This document shows, piece after piece, positions 16,470-25,865 of a stretch of DNA of 64,000 bases. This DNA comes from Neomesorhizobium albiziae (lineage in GTDB: Bacteria > Pseudomonadota > Alphaproteobacteria > Rhizobiales > Rhizobiaceae), in the NCBI RefSeq assembly GCF_900114255.1, contig NZ_FOSL01000019.1:1-64000 (forward strand), given 5' to 3'. The stretch's first letter is position 1; every line of letters begins with the position of its first letter. The translations under genes were made by a program, and so were the position numbers. The notes beneath the pieces were generated by a model. It searched no databases and had not been told where the DNA came from. It was given only the letters and a program-made list of their open reading frames with translations.

Positions 16470-17423
16470 GTGCTGCGGTTTCATCCTGCCGAGCGGACGA
16501 TCATGTTGGCAACTGCCGCGCTCGCGGTTGCATGTTTCGTCCTTGCGTATCTGAAAGATGTTGGGATCGAGCCGTGGACATTCACCGCAACCGGCATTTT
16601 CGCTGTCGTCGCCATTGCGCTCGGCCAGTTTTATCGAATTGTGCGAGACGGCGAACGTATTGCACTCACCGCGATAGCGATTGGATTGTTCGCTCCTTGG
16701 ACATTCGTGGGTTGGACATACAACATACTGCTTCTGCCTAGATATGCCGCGCCGATTGACCCTATCCTGGTGCAGGCCGATGCACTGTTCGGTTATTCCT
16801 GGCCCGCAATCTGCGCCTGGATTGCCCAGTATCCGCAAATTTCCGAGTTGCTGCGTCAGGTCTACAATCTGACCCTGGTGCAACTCCTGTTTACCTTCAT
16901 GTTCCTGGGGTTCGCTCTTGATAGACCACGTCTCCACGCCGCTGCCATGGCAATGGTTTTGGCGTCATTGATGACGATCTTTTGCTGGGGCATGTTCCCG
17001 TCGAACGGAGCCTCGGCGTACTGGACACTGGATCCAGCCATCGACCGTATTGTGCGTCCGGTGGTCGATTCATCCTACGGGGCCGAGCTCAATCGGCAAC
17101 TCGTGGAGGGAGTCCGTTCGGTTTCGGACGTCAAGGCGACCGGCCTCATCGGCTTTCCGTCATTTCATACGGTGATGGCGCTTATGACGCTTGTCGCCGC
17201 CTGGCCCTATCGCATCGCCAGGTTGGTGCTGATTGTTGTGAATGCGGCGCTTTTTCCCGCCATCCTTATCCACGGCGGGCACAATTTGATGGACGTGTTC
17301 GGAGGCGTCGCGGTTACCTTGATATCGTGGTTCCTGGCCGTCAGAATTTACGGGGCCCAGGACGCCCACGAAAAGGCCAGAACCGGCGCGGCGCTGGCCT
17401 CTTCACCTGTCCAGGCGGCGTAG
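16470..17423 (+). CDS. PAP2-like multi-pass membrane phosphatase/transferase
   Basis: Integral membrane protein of about 317 residues with six or more hydrophobic helices. Late in the protein it has GFPSFHTVMALM and, about 40 residues on, HGGHNLMDVFGG: the S-x-x-H and H-x3-D catalytic elements of the PAP2/inositol-phosphorylceramide-synthase-like superfamily. Such enzymes dephosphorylate or transfer lipid-linked phosphates at the membrane; the substrate here is not predictable. GTG at 16470 is chosen because GGAGGGG sits 3-9 bases before it. The frame is open to an ATG at 16386, which lacks a ribosome binding site. Confidence 0.75.
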   Translation: MLRFHPAERTIMLATAALAVACFVLAYLKDVGIEPWTFTATGIFAVVAIALGQFYRIVRDGERIALTAIAIGLFAPWTFVGWTYNILLLPRYAAPIDPILVQADALFGYSWPAICAWIAQYPQISELLRQVYNLTLVQLLFTFMFLGFALDRPRLHAAAMAMVLASLMTIFCWGMFPSNGASAYWTLDPAIDRIVRPVVDSSYGAELNRQLVEGVRSVSDVKATGLIGFPSFHTVMALMTLVAAWPYRIARLVLIVVNAALFPAILIHGGHNLMDVFGGVAVTLISWFLAVRIYGAQDAHEKARTGAALASSPVQAA

Positions 17424-17861
17424 TTATCCCACGGTTTCGAGCGCGGCCCTTATCTTTTCGGCATTGGCCGAGAGGATTTCCGGTTTCTCCATCTGGCCCG
17501 TGTGCGGCTTCAGCGCAATGCCCTCGAAGCGGGGAATGATGTGAACGTGCAGATGGAAAACCACCTGGCCGCCGGCGGTCTCATTGAATTGCTGGACTGT
17601 TACGCCGCCAGCCGAAAAGGCCTTCATCACGGCGCGCGCCAGCTTCTGCGTGGTGCGCATCACCGCGGCGAGGCTGTCGTGTTCGACGTCGAGGATGTTG
17701 CGGGACGGCTTTTTGGGGAGCACCAGGCAGTGCCCGTCGCCGCGCGGCATGATATCCATGAAGGCGAAGGTGTCGGCGTCCTCGTAGAGCTTGTGGGATG
17801 GCATCTCGCCGCGCAGGATCTTGGCGAAGATGTTGTTGGGGTCGTAAGCGGAAGTCGCCAT
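17424..17861 (-). CDS. HIT family nucleotide-binding protein
   Basis: The 145-residue protein has the histidine triad HLHVHIIPR near its C-terminal third, preceded by the GGQVVFH strand. It also carries the N-terminal FAKILRGEMP and DIMPRGDGHCLVLPKK segments of the HINT branch. These enzymes hydrolyse nucleoside phosphoramidates or dinucleotides, with the central His forming an adenylylated intermediate. MATSAYDPN is taken as the start, with GAGG upstream; longer in-frame starts to 17918 are possible. The gene ends against the end of the convergent PAP2-like gene. Confidence 0.92.
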   Translation of the reverse strand: MATSAYDPNNIFAKILRGEMPSHKLYEDADTFAFMDIMPRGDGHCLVLPKKPSRNILDVEHDSLAAVMRTTQKLARAVMKAFSAGGVTVQQFNETAGGQVVFHLHVHIIPRFEGIALKPHTGQMEKPEILSANAEKIRAALETVG

Positions 17862-17930
17862 CATTGCCTCATGAAAATGTTTCGTGGACATACTTCGTGG
17901 CGATCCGCCTGCCGTCAACCTCGGATAGGG

Positions 17931-19157
17931 TCATTCGCCCGTTTGTAGCGGGCCTTTGCGGAAAGGGCTGTGCGCCTCGAGATAGTCGCCGACATGCGCG
18001 ACGTCGCGCCGCTCGCGCTTGAGATAGTCGGCGACGGCGTTTCTCAGGCCTGCATGCGCGATGTAGTGGGCGGAGTGCATGGTCACCGGCTTATATCCAC
18101 GCGCCAGCTTGTGCTCGCCCTGTGCGCCGGCTTCGACCACCTTCAGCTTCCTGTCGATGGCGAAGTCTATCGCCTGGTGATAGCAGACCTCGAAATGCAG
18201 GAACGGATGGTCCTCGATGCAGCCCCAGTTGCGGCCATAGAGCGCGTCCGAGCCGATGAAGTTGATGGCTCCGGCGATATGACGGCCGCCACGCTTGGCC
18301 ATCACCAGCAGGATGTCGTCGGCCATGCGTTCGCCGATCAGCGAGAAGAAACGGCGGTTGAGATAGGGGCGGCCCCATTTGCGGCCGCCGGTATCCATGT
18401 AGAACGCGAAAAAATCGTCCCACGCCGATTCTGTCAGGTCCTTGCCTGTCAGCCAGTCGATCGAAATGCCGCAGGAAAGCGCTTCACGACGCTCCTTCTT
18501 CAGGGCCTTGCGTTTTCGCGAGGCGAGGGTGGCGAGAAAATCATCGTAACAGGCATAACCGTCGTTGAAGAAATGAAACTGCTGGTCGGTTCGGTGCAGG
18601 AAACCCGCCTCCTCGAGCGCTGCAACATCCGCTTGCGGCGCGAAAGTCACATGCGCCGACGAGACGCCGAGTTTGTCGGTCACCGCCTTCAATCCCGAGG
18701 CCAGCGCTCTTCTCACCACGTCCGGATCCACACCCGCACGTCGCACCAGAAGGCGAGGGCCGGTGACCGGGGTAAACGGCACCGAAACCTGCAGCTTGGG
18801 ATAATAGTGGCCGCCGGCACGCTCGAAAGCATCCGCCCAGCCATGGTCGAAAACATATTCACCCTGGCTGTGGGATTTCGCGTAACATGGCACCGCACCG
18901 AGCAACGCCCCGTCCGGCGCTTCCAGCCGGAGATGATGGCCCTGCCAGCCGGAGCGGCCGATAGCGCAGCCGGACTCTTCCATGGTTTTCAGGAAATTGT
19001 ATGAAATGAAAGGGTTATAGCCGTTTTTTGCATCATCTCGCGTGGTTCCCGCAAGACTGTTCCACTCATCTTCCGTGAATGCGCTGATGCTGGCGGCAGC
19101 ACGGATGGCGTATTCGTCATCGGTCTTCTCCCTACTGCCGTCGCCGTTCCGTTCCAT
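17931..19157 (-). CDS. COG3146-type predicted N-acyltransferase
   Basis: The 408-residue soluble protein matches the pattern of the COG3146/DUF482 family, a large GNAT-fold group related to peptidoglycan-bridge (Fem) type acyltransferases. Visible family features are NPFISYNFLKTMEESG near residue 48, GWQGHHLRLE, the central SRKRKALKKERREAL segment, and the C-terminal GAQGEHKLARGYKP motif. Acceptor and donor are unknown. It lies in a run of minus-strand housekeeping genes (HIT, this gene, phosphodiesterase, RidA) spaced by short gaps, possibly one transcript. Confidence 0.85.
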   Translation of the reverse strand: MERNGDGSREKTDDEYAIRAAASISAFTEDEWNSLAGTTRDDAKNGYNPFISYNFLKTMEESGCAIGRSGWQGHHLRLEAPDGALLGAVPCYAKSHSQGEYVFDHGWADAFERAGGHYYPKLQVSVPFTPVTGPRLLVRRAGVDPDVVRRALASGLKAVTDKLGVSSAHVTFAPQADVAALEEAGFLHRTDQQFHFFNDGYACYDDFLATLASRKRKALKKERREALSCGISIDWLTGKDLTESAWDDFFAFYMDTGGRKWGRPYLNRRFFSLIGERMADDILLVMAKRGGRHIAGAINFIGSDALYGRNWGCIEDHPFLHFEVCYHQAIDFAIDRKLKVVEAGAQGEHKLARGYKPVTMHSAHYIAHAGLRNAVADYLKRERRDVAHVGDYLEAHSPFRKGPLQTGE

Positions 19158-19210
19158 CGACTTTAGATACGTCGCCTATCGCCATGTGCAAGGTCGCAAC
19201 GCATCGTCGT

Positions 19211-19939
19211 TCACCCGATCAGCGCCGGATCAGGTTCGAACCCTTCGAAGGTCATCTGGTCGGCCTCGGCGAAGGTTTTTTCCACCATCGGCTGGTCCCG
19301 TACGGTCCAGGTGATCACCGGCATGTTCAGCTTGTCGCGCACGAAGGTGATGAACGGGTTGGGCAGGTGCACGACACTGTAGGAAACGAACGAAATGTTG
19401 TGGGCAAGCATCGAGAAATGCGCTTCCACCTCGTGCTGCAGGTCGCCCCAGGCGGTCAAGCCGGCAGGAATGTCGGGCATGTGGACCGGAAATTCGCGGA
19501 TCAACCAATGATCGAAAGACATGATGGCGACCTTGCCCTTGTAGCCCTTGAGCACCTCCGCCACCTTGGCGACCAGCCCGGCATCGTGGCCGGGTATGCC
19601 TTTCAGTTCGATGACCAACGGCACGCGGCCGCGCACCAGCGCCAGCAGTTCGGCCAGCGTCGGCACATGGGCATCGGTGCCGCCGACGCGCAGCGCGGCA
19701 AGTTCCGCGGCTGTACGTTGCCAGACGAAACCTTCGGTGCCAGTCAAACGCTTGAGATCATTGTCGTGGAAGACGATGACGTCGCCGTCGAGTGTCAGGT
19801 GGACGTCGCACTCGATCGCATAACCCTTGTCGACCGCTGCCTGGAACGCGGGGAGGGTGTTCTCCCAGCGCGTTTTGTTCATGTCGTGGAGGCCGCGATG
19901 CGCGACCGGGCGTTTCTTCAGCCAGGAAATGCCGCTCAT
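19211..19939 (-). CDS. Glycerophosphodiester phosphodiesterase
   Basis: Hydrolyses glycerophosphodiesters to glycerol 3-phosphate and an alcohol. The 242-residue protein has the GDPD signature: AHRGLH (13-18) followed by ENTLPAF, IECDVHLTLDGDVIVFHD (metal-binding E, D and H) and the later VIELKG strand. There is no signal peptide, so a cytoplasmic UgpQ-like enzyme is most likely. The start MSGISWLKK fits the family; the frame stays open upstream into ridA sequence, which is not coding in that frame. Confidence 0.93.
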   Translation of the reverse strand: MSGISWLKKRPVAHRGLHDMNKTRWENTLPAFQAAVDKGYAIECDVHLTLDGDVIVFHDNDLKRLTGTEGFVWQRTAAELAALRVGGTDAHVPTLAELLALVRGRVPLVIELKGIPGHDAGLVAKVAEVLKGYKGKVAIMSFDHWLIREFPVHMPDIPAGLTAWGDLQHEVEAHFSMLAHNISFVSYSVVHLPNPFITFVRDKLNMPVITWTVRDQPMVEKTFAEADQMTFEGFEPDPALIG

Positions 19940-19961
19940 GATTCGTGTCCGACGTCTGCGC

Positions 19962-20426
19962 TCACTTGGTTTCGATGATGGCTTCGATTTCGACCGCCGC
20001 GTTGAGCGGCAGCGAGGCGGTGCCGACCGCGGAGCGTGCATGTTTGCCGGCATCGCCAAGGGCTGCCGCCAGAAAATCGGAGGCGCCGTTGGCAACGAGA
20101 TGCTGCTCGGTGAAGTCCGGCGAAGAAGCGACGAAAACGGTGATCTTGACCAGGCGCTTGATCTTCTCCAGGTCGCCGAGTGCCGCCTTTGCCTGCGCCA
20201 GGATGTTGATCGCACACAGTTTTGCGGCTTCCTTGCCGGCAGCCACGTCGACGTCGCGCCCGAGCAGGCCGGAAACGGCGAGCTTGCCGTCCTTCAGGGG
20301 CAATTGGCCGGCGGTGAAGATGAGGTTGCCGGTCTGCATGAACGGTACGTAATTTGCCGCAGGCGCCGCGGCGGCCGGCAATGAGACGCCGAGATCGGCC
20401 AGCCGTTTGTCGATTGTATCACCCAT
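19962..20426 (-). CDS. RidA family protein (YjgF/endoribonuclease L-PSP)
   Basis: The 154-residue protein has the YjgF/YER057c/UK114 fold: an FTAGQLPLKDGKL strand pair and a C-terminal ARSAVGTASLPLNAAVEIEAI stretch with the family proline-rich loop. Canonical RidA deaminates reactive 2-aminoacrylate imines; this longer form belongs to a subgroup (RidA-like with about 150 residues) whose substrate is less certain, and the usual catalytic Arg context is not exact. ATG at 20426 is preferred over the GTG one codon earlier. Likely co-transcribed with the phosphodiesterase 22 bases downstream. Confidence 0.88.
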   Translation of the reverse strand: MGDTIDKRLADLGVSLPAAAAPAANYVPFMQTGNLIFTAGQLPLKDGKLAVSGLLGRDVDVAAGKEAAKLCAINILAQAKAALGDLEKIKRLVKITVFVASSPDFTEQHLVANGASDFLAAALGDAGKHARSAVGTASLPLNAAVEIEAIIETK

Positions 20427-20566
20427 CACGTCACCCTGTGTTCTGTGTTTGGTATCCGGAAGGCGCCGAAGGTGCTATTTTTGCCTCGCTTCCGCCATGA
20501 CTTTTTTTATTGTAGGCCATCTTTGATTGCGGCTGCCCGATGGTCGCGCCGAGTGGAGTCGTTTTC

Positions 20567-21394
20567 ATGCGCGCAACGCGCCTTGCCTTGTCTGCCTTCG
20601 CCGCCTCTTCCGCACTGACCGCAATGCCTGCCTTGTCTGCGCCGCTGCTGGCGCCGCACCGCGCCGTTTACGACCTGGCGCTCGACAAGGCATCCGACCA
20701 ATCCGGCATAACCGGACTTTCCGGCCGCATGGTCTACGAGTTCAACGGTTCGCCTTGCGAGGGTTACACCGTGACCTTCCGTTTCGTGACGCGGATCGAC
20801 ACCGGTGAAACGTCGCAACTGACCGACCAGCAGACGACAACCTTTGAGGACGGTGAAGGCAAGACCTTCTCCTTCGTGACCAAATCCTTCGTCGACCAGA
20901 ATCTCAAGAAAGAGGTCAAGGGCATCGCGACGCGCGAAAAGTCCGGACTGACCGTCGATATTGAGAAACCCGAGGAGGAAACTGTCGACCTCAAGGCGAC
21001 CCAGTTCCCGACCCAGCATATGATCGAACTTCTCGATAAGGCAGAGAAGGGCGAGAGTTTCTACGAAACGAACCTGTTCGATGCATCCGAGGATGCCGAC
21101 ACGGTGATGACCACGACGGTGGTCATCGGCAAGCAGGAAAAGGCGGAAGAGGGCGACCCTGAACTGCCGGCGCTCGCCAGCCTGGACAAGGATGCCTACT
21201 GGCCTGTCGACATCGCCTATTTCGACGAATCGCAGGAAGGCGGCGAGGAAACGCCGGAATACCGCATCAGCTTTAAGATGCATGAAAACGGGCTGACCCG
21301 CGACCTGATGATGGACTACGGCGACTTTTCGATGAAGGGCAAGCTGGTCAACCTGTCGCTCTTCGACAAGCCGAAACCCTGCACACCCAAATAA
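20567..21394 (+). CDS. eipB: Cell-envelope integrity protein EipB (DUF1849)
   Basis: Periplasmic protein of about 275 residues. A signal peptide (residues 1-25, ending PALSA) precedes a beta-rich domain beginning HRAVYDLALDKA, with GRMVYEFNGSPCEGY following. In Brucella the DUF1849 protein EipB forms a beta-spiral, holds a disulfide between an early and a C-terminal cysteine, and is needed for envelope integrity and virulence. The same two cysteines are visible here (Cys64 and Cys272). ATG at 20567 has a GGAG ribosome binding site; the in-frame ATG at 20540 does not. Confidence 0.88.
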   Translation: MRATRLALSAFAASSALTAMPALSAPLLAPHRAVYDLALDKASDQSGITGLSGRMVYEFNGSPCEGYTVTFRFVTRIDTGETSQLTDQQTTTFEDGEGKTFSFVTKSFVDQNLKKEVKGIATREKSGLTVDIEKPEEETVDLKATQFPTQHMIELLDKAEKGESFYETNLFDASEDADTVMTTTVVIGKQEKAEEGDPELPALASLDKDAYWPVDIAYFDESQEGGEETPEYRISFKMHENGLTRDLMMDYGDFSMKGKLVNLSLFDKPKPCTPK

Positions 21395-21412
21395 GCCCGC
21401 TGGAAATCGGGC

Positions 21413-21727
21413 ATGGCCGTCTATGTCGACGACGCGATCTGGAACTGGGTCGGCAAGCGTTGGTGTCACATGCTTGCCGACGATGTCGAGGAACTGCACC
21501 GCTTCGCGGCTATTCTGGGCGTTCATCGGCTCGTCTATCAGGGACCGCCCAAAACCTCAGCGCCGCATTACGACATAACCGCCTATGAACGGCAGCGCGC
21601 CATCGTATTGGGCGCGGTGCCTTGCACACGCGAGCAGATCGTCGGGGTATTCCGTCGGGTGCGCGTAAGCAACGGCAAGGTTCACAAGCCGACTGGAAAC
21701 GCGCCGCGCGTCCTGGCCAAGTGGTAG
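21413..21727 (+). CDS. DUF4031 domain protein
   Basis: The 104-residue soluble protein opens MAVYVDDAIWNWVGKRWCHM, the recognisable start of the DUF4031 family, and continues with conserved HYDITAYERQRAIVLGA and VPCTREQIV. The family is small, widespread in Actinobacteria and Proteobacteria and of unknown function. It starts 18 bases after eipB and is probably in the same transcript. No catalytic residues can be assigned. Confidence 0.8.
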   Translation: MAVYVDDAIWNWVGKRWCHMLADDVEELHRFAAILGVHRLVYQGPPKTSAPHYDITAYERQRAIVLGAVPCTREQIVGVFRRVRVSNGKVHKPTGNAPRVLAKW

Positions 21728-21784
21728 GCGCTTTCGCCGTCGCCCCGGTCTGTCGGGGCGGCGGCATAAGCGAGATGGCGTGTA

Positions 21785-23233
21785 TTACGCTCGGTTCATC
21801 AACACCGAATGGCGACGGCCATAGAGAAAATAGATCGCCATGCCGATCGCCAACCAGATAATCAGCCGCAACCAGGTGTCGAGCGGCAGGCTGACCATCA
21901 GAACCAGACAGAAGAAGATGCCGAGCACTGGCACGAAAGGCACACCGGGTGTCCGGAATGGCCGCGCCACGTCAGCGTCGCTCTTGCGGAGGTAGATCAC
22001 GGCGCCGCAGACCAGGATGAAGGCGAACAGCGTTCCGATTGCAACCATATGGCCGAGTGTTTCAATCGGGGTCAGTGCTGCAACAATCGCTACTACACTG
22101 CCGATTATAAGCTGGCTTTTCCAGGGCGTGCGCAAGGTTGGATGCACCTGGCTGAACAGCGGTGGCAACAGACCGTCCTTTGAAATGGTGAAGAAAATGC
22201 GGCTTTGGCCATAAAGCAGAACCAGGATTACCGTCGTCAGACCGGCAAGTGCGCCGACCTTGATTAGGATGGAAAACCAGGTCAGGCCGGTGATGTCCAC
22301 CGCCTTCGCAATCGGGTCGGCAACACCGAGCTGGGAATATGGCACGATTCCGGTCATAACCGCCGAGACAGCGATGTAAAGCAATGTACAGATGATCAGC
22401 GATGCCAAGATGCCGATCGGCAGATCACGCTGCGGGTTTTTCGCTTCCTGAGCCGCGGTTGAAACCGCGTCGAAACCGATGAAGGCGAAGAACACGACGC
22501 CAGCCGCGCGCATGACGCCGCTCCAGCCAAACTCGCCGAAATCACCGGAATTGTTCGGTATGAAAGGTTGCCAATTGTCGGCGTTGATGTACCGCACGCC
22601 GACTAGGATGAACGCGAGTACTACCGCCAACTTGACCACCACCATGATGTTGTTGAGGCGGGCCGATTCCTTGGTGCCCATGATCAACAGTATGGTCAGC
22701 AAGCCGATAATGGCGGCGGCGGGCAGATTGACGACGCCATAAATCACCGTGCCGTCAGGCAATGTCTCGGCAACCGTGCCTGGTGCAGACGCAAACTGTG
22801 CCGGGATGTCGATGCCTACATTGTGTAGTAGGCTGCGGAAATAGCCTGACCAGCCCACCGCAACGGTCGCCGCGCCCATCGCGTATTCGAGTATCAGGTC
22901 CCATCCGATGATCCATGCAAATAGTTCACCGAGCGTTGCATAGGTATAGGTGTAGGTGCTGCCCGAGACCGGCAACAGCGCGGCCAACTCTGAATAGCAC
23001 AAGCCGACGAAAGCACAGGCAAGGCCGGCGAGAGCAAAGGACAAGACGACCGCCGGGCCTGCATTGTTAGCCGCCGCGGTGCCGGTTAGAACGAAAATAC
23101 CGGCGCCGATGATACAGCCGATGCCGATAAAGGTAATGCTAAGCGCCCCCAGGCTTTTCGAAAAACCGGTATGTTCGATATCACTGATAATCTCAGCGAT
23201 CGGCTTTCTGGTCATCAAACCAGTCATTGCCAT
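21785..23233 (-). CDS. APC superfamily amino acid permease
   Basis: Inner-membrane transporter of 482 residues with about 12-14 hydrophobic helices. The first helix has IGIGCIIGAGIFVLTG, the unwound GxG substrate-binding motif of the amino acid-polyamine-organocation superfamily. Further on are FFAFIGFDAVSTAAQEAKNP and RPFRTPGVPFVPVLG, signatures of the cationic amino acid transporter (YhdG/CAT-like) branch. The likely role is proton-coupled amino acid uptake; the exact substrate is open. It runs alone, opposite to its neighbours, with a GGAGGA ribosome binding site. Confidence 0.93.
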   Translation of the reverse strand: MAMTGLMTRKPIAEIISDIEHTGFSKSLGALSITFIGIGCIIGAGIFVLTGTAAANNAGPAVVLSFALAGLACAFVGLCYSELAALLPVSGSTYTYTYATLGELFAWIIGWDLILEYAMGAATVAVGWSGYFRSLLHNVGIDIPAQFASAPGTVAETLPDGTVIYGVVNLPAAAIIGLLTILLIMGTKESARLNNIMVVVKLAVVLAFILVGVRYINADNWQPFIPNNSGDFGEFGWSGVMRAAGVVFFAFIGFDAVSTAAQEAKNPQRDLPIGILASLIICTLLYIAVSAVMTGIVPYSQLGVADPIAKAVDITGLTWFSILIKVGALAGLTTVILVLLYGQSRIFFTISKDGLLPPLFSQVHPTLRTPWKSQLIIGSVVAIVAALTPIETLGHMVAIGTLFAFILVCGAVIYLRKSDADVARPFRTPGVPFVPVLGIFFCLVLMVSLPLDTWLRLIIWLAIGMAIYFLYGRRHSVLMNRA

Positions 23234-23458
23234 TGTGTCCTCCTCCTTGTTCGGCGGGCGGGACAGTCAAGAGTCCGGCCCCCCTATCCACGATGCAGAA
23301 GGCGCCGGCGAAATGAGCGCAACGGAACTCCTGATCCGCACGTCCCAGTTGTCCATCCCGAAATTTTGGACGATCGGATAAAAATGATACAACCATGAAA
23401 AGAGCCGACGAGTCGAGTTCAACCACAGCCGGCTAACTTAATTTCCGGAAATCAACTG

Positions 23459-23695
23459 TTGTCGCGCAATCGTCATACCGCGGTTGGGCTTGTCGAAGCG
23501 TTTGGAAAATTGCGGCCGCCACGGTTGCACTCCGATACGGTCGATGTCGCCATGGAAGCGCGCGGGCTGGCGCCCGGCGGCGCTCGCACTGTCATCGCCA
23601 CGCCGGCATTCGGGCCGGGCGACGCGGTTTTTGTCGTCCTCGCACTGGGTACATTGGCTGTTTGTTTTGCGGCAGTAGCCACATCGCCCGGCTGA
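23459..23695 (+). pseudogene. Possible relic of an EcfT/CbiQ transporter C-terminus
   Basis: Open frame of 78 codons with only a TTG start. Its C-terminal half (from VDVAMEARGLAPGGARTV through a hydrophobic VFVVLALGTLAVCFA helix) looks like the end of the transmembrane subunit of energy-coupling-factor vitamin or metal transporters, where an AMEARG motif before a basic loop and a last helix is characteristic. Nothing upstream continues the protein, and no EcfA genes are next to it, so I read it as a decayed fragment. Otherwise the 654-base gap between the permease and rpsB holds only the permease promoter region and the rpsB leader. Confidence 0.35.
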
Positions 23696-23887
23696 GCAAA
23701 CACCCGGGCGCGGCCCGATAGGCAGGCAGCGCTTGCTTTCTTGCAGCGCAACATCTATATGCGCGCTCATTCCACACACGGACTTGGTTTCCGACCGGGA
23801 GAAATCCGGAGGCGACCGCCGGTGGCGAGACGGGAAGTCCCGATATCGTCGATGTCCGTGGAGGCCAACCGGAAAGGAAAGAAAAGA
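23696..23887 (+). promoter_or_regulatory. rpsB leader region
   Basis: Non-coding stretch before rpsB with several short GC hairpins (for example CGGAGGCGACCGCCGG near 23807-23822) and ending in a purine-rich GGAAAGGAAAG ribosome binding site. S2 message leaders are autoregulatory in several bacteria; a similar role here is inferred only from position. Confidence 0.3.
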
Positions 23888-24670
23888 ATGGCTCTGCCAG
23901 ATTTCAGCATGCGCCAGCTTTTGGAAGCTGGTGTTCACTTCGGCCACCAGACCCACCGCTGGAACCCGAAAATGGCGCCCTACATCTACGGCGCCCGCAA
24001 CAACATCCACGTCATCGACCTCTCGCAGACCGTGCCGCTGCTGCACCAGGCGCTGAAGCAGGTTTCCGACACCGTCGCCAAGGGCGGCCGCGTGCTGTTC
24101 GTCGGCACCAAGCGTCAGGCTTCGGAAATCGTTGCCGACGCCGCGCAGCGTTCGGCTCAGTACTACGTCAACTCCCGCTGGCTCGGCGGCATGCTGACCA
24201 ACTGGAAGACGATCTCGAACTCGATCGCCCGTTTGCGCAAGCTCGACGAGATGCTGGCCGGCGAAGCCCAGGGCTTCACCAAGAAAGAGCGCCTGAACCT
24301 CGACCGCGAGCGCGAGAAGCTCAACAAGGCGCTGGGCGGCATCAAGGACATGGGCTCGACGCCCGACCTGATGTTCGTGATCGACACCAACAAGGAAGCG
24401 ATCGCCATCCTCGAGGCCAAGCGCCTCGGCATTCCGGTCGTCGCCGTGATCGATTCCAATTGCGATCCGGACAAGATCGACTTCCCGATCCCGGGCAATG
24501 ACGACGCGCAGCGCGCCATCTCGCTCTACTGCGATCTGATCGCCAAGGCGGCGCTGGACGGCATCGCCCGTCAGCAGGGCTCGCTGGGTGTGGACATCGG
24601 CGCCTCGGTCGAGGCTCCGGTCGAGCCGACCCTCGACGAGACCCCAGCCGGCGAAGCCCCGGCCGCTTGA
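23888..24670 (+). CDS. rpsB: 30S ribosomal protein S2
   Basis: Small-subunit protein needed for S1 binding and translation initiation. The 260-residue product has signature segments [22 protein letters not shown] (start at residue about 12), [24 protein letters not shown] and [21 protein letters not shown]. The C-terminal tail ([19 protein letters not shown]) is a typical alphaproteobacterial extension. GGAAAGGAAAGAAAAG precedes the ATG; the open frame upstream has no homology. Confidence 0.98.
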   Translation: MALPDFSMRQLLEAGVHFGHQTHRWNPKMAPYIYGARNNIHVIDLSQTVPLLHQALKQVSDTVAKGGRVLFVGTKRQASEIVADAAQRSAQYYVNSRWLGGMLTNWKTISNSIARLRKLDEMLAGEAQGFTKKERLNLDREREKLNKALGGIKDMGSTPDLMFVIDTNKEAIAILEAKRLGIPVVAVIDSNCDPDKIDFPIPGNDDAQRAISLYCDLIAKAALDGIARQQGSLGVDIGASVEAPVEPTLDETPAGEAPAA

Positions 24671-24674
24671 TCCT

Positions 24675-24692
24675 GAAGGCCGACCGGCCTTC
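24675..24692 (+). other. Hairpin between rpsB and tsf
   Basis: GAAGGCCG and CGGCCTTC form a compact stem 4 bases after the rpsB stop, followed by ACATTAAT rather than a U-run. It may partly attenuate transcription so that S2 and EF-Ts are made at different levels. Confidence 0.5.
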
Positions 24693-24787
24693 ACATTAAT
24701 CCTGGACTTGGCGCGCTATAGCGCCTGCGACCGGCGCATCATCGAGTTTCGGTGGTGCGCCCTCGTATTTCGAACAAAGAGGCGACA

Positions 24788-25711
24788 ATGAGCATTACGG
24801 CAGCACAGGTGAAGGAACTTCGCGAGCTCACCGGCGCGGGCATGATGGACTGCAAGGCAGCCCTCAACGAAACCAACGGCGACATGGATGCCGCGGTCGA
24901 CTGGCTGCGGAAGAAGGGTATCTCGAAGGCCGACAAGAAGGCGAGCCGCACCGCGGCGGAAGGCCTGATCGGCGTCGATGCCGGCCTGCGCGAGGCGGTC
25001 GTGGTCGAGGTCAATTCCGAGACCGACTTCGTCGCCCGCAACGATGCTTTCCAGGAGATCGTGCGCAACGTTGCCAAGGTCGCGCTTGCACATGGCGGCG
25101 ACCACGCGAAGACGTCGGCTGCGAAATACCCGCACGGCGACAAGTCGGTCGCGGACACCATCAAGGATGCAGTTGGCACGATCGGCGAAAACATGAGCTT
25201 CCGCCGTTCGGCGCGCCTCGGCGTCGAGCATGGCGTTGTCGCCACCTATGTCCACAACTCGGTCGCCGACAACCTGGGCAAGCTCGGTGTGCTGGTTGCC
25301 ATCGAGACGACCGGCGATGCCAATGCCGCAAAAGCGTTCGCACGCCAGGTTGCCATGCACGTGGCGGCCACCAACCCGCTGTCGCTGACCCCGGAAGAGG
25401 TCGACCCGGCAGCCGTCGAGCGCGAGAAGGCGATCTTCTCCGACCAGGCCCGCCAGTCCGGCAAGCCGGAAGCCATCATCGAGAAGATGGTCGAGGGCCG
25501 CCTGCGCAAGTTCTATGAGGAAGTCGTGCTCTTGAAGCAGGCCTTCGTCATGAACCCCGACGTCACGGTCGAAAAGGCGCTGAAGGATGCCGAGAAGGAC
25601 ATCGGCGCAGCGGCCAAGATCACCGGCTTCGTTCGCTTCGCTCTCGGCGAAGGCATTGAGAAGGAAGAGACCGACTTCGCAGCGGAAGTCGCGGCCGCTG
25701 TCAAAAAGTAA
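24788..25711 (+). CDS. tsf: Elongation factor Ts
   Basis: Guanine nucleotide exchange factor that recycles EF-Tu. The 307-residue protein shows the N-terminal [18 protein letters not shown] motif (about residues 11-28), the [10 protein letters not shown] core signature and the C-terminal region with [23 protein letters not shown] is chosen as start with GAGGCGAC upstream; the frame extends 12 codons further without homology. Its partner gene tuf is at the other end of the window. Confidence 0.98.
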   Translation: MSITAAQVKELRELTGAGMMDCKAALNETNGDMDAAVDWLRKKGISKADKKASRTAAEGLIGVDAGLREAVVVEVNSETDFVARNDAFQEIVRNVAKVALAHGGDHAKTSAAKYPHGDKSVADTIKDAVGTIGENMSFRRSARLGVEHGVVATYVHNSVADNLGKLGVLVAIETTGDANAAKAFARQVAMHVAATNPLSLTPEEVDPAAVEREKAIFSDQARQSGKPEAIIEKMVEGRLRKFYEEVVLLKQAFVMNPDVTVEKALKDAEKDIGAAAKITGFVRFALGEGIEKEETDFAAEVAAAVKK

Positions 25712-25740
25712 GACGCTTCAAAAGCTTCTACAGATTGTGT

Positions 25741-25772
25741 GAAGGGCACCGCGTGACATCGCGGTGCCCTTC
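25741..25772 (+). other. Perfect 13-bp stem-loop between tsf and pyrH
   Basis: GAAGGGCACCGCG pairs with CGCGGTGCCCTTC around a 6-base loop, 29 bases after tsf. The following GTGTATCG is not a U-tract, so this is either a weak terminator, a Rho-linked pause or a processing/stability element that separates the rpsB-tsf message from pyrH-frr and the lipid genes. Confidence 0.65.
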
Positions 25773-25865
25773 GTGTATCGCAAGCCGAATTTCCCGAGCA
25801 TTCGTCGGCAACGCTGAACCCAGCGATGCGTTGGCGCAGCTGCGAGACAGCGAGACGAGGACACG

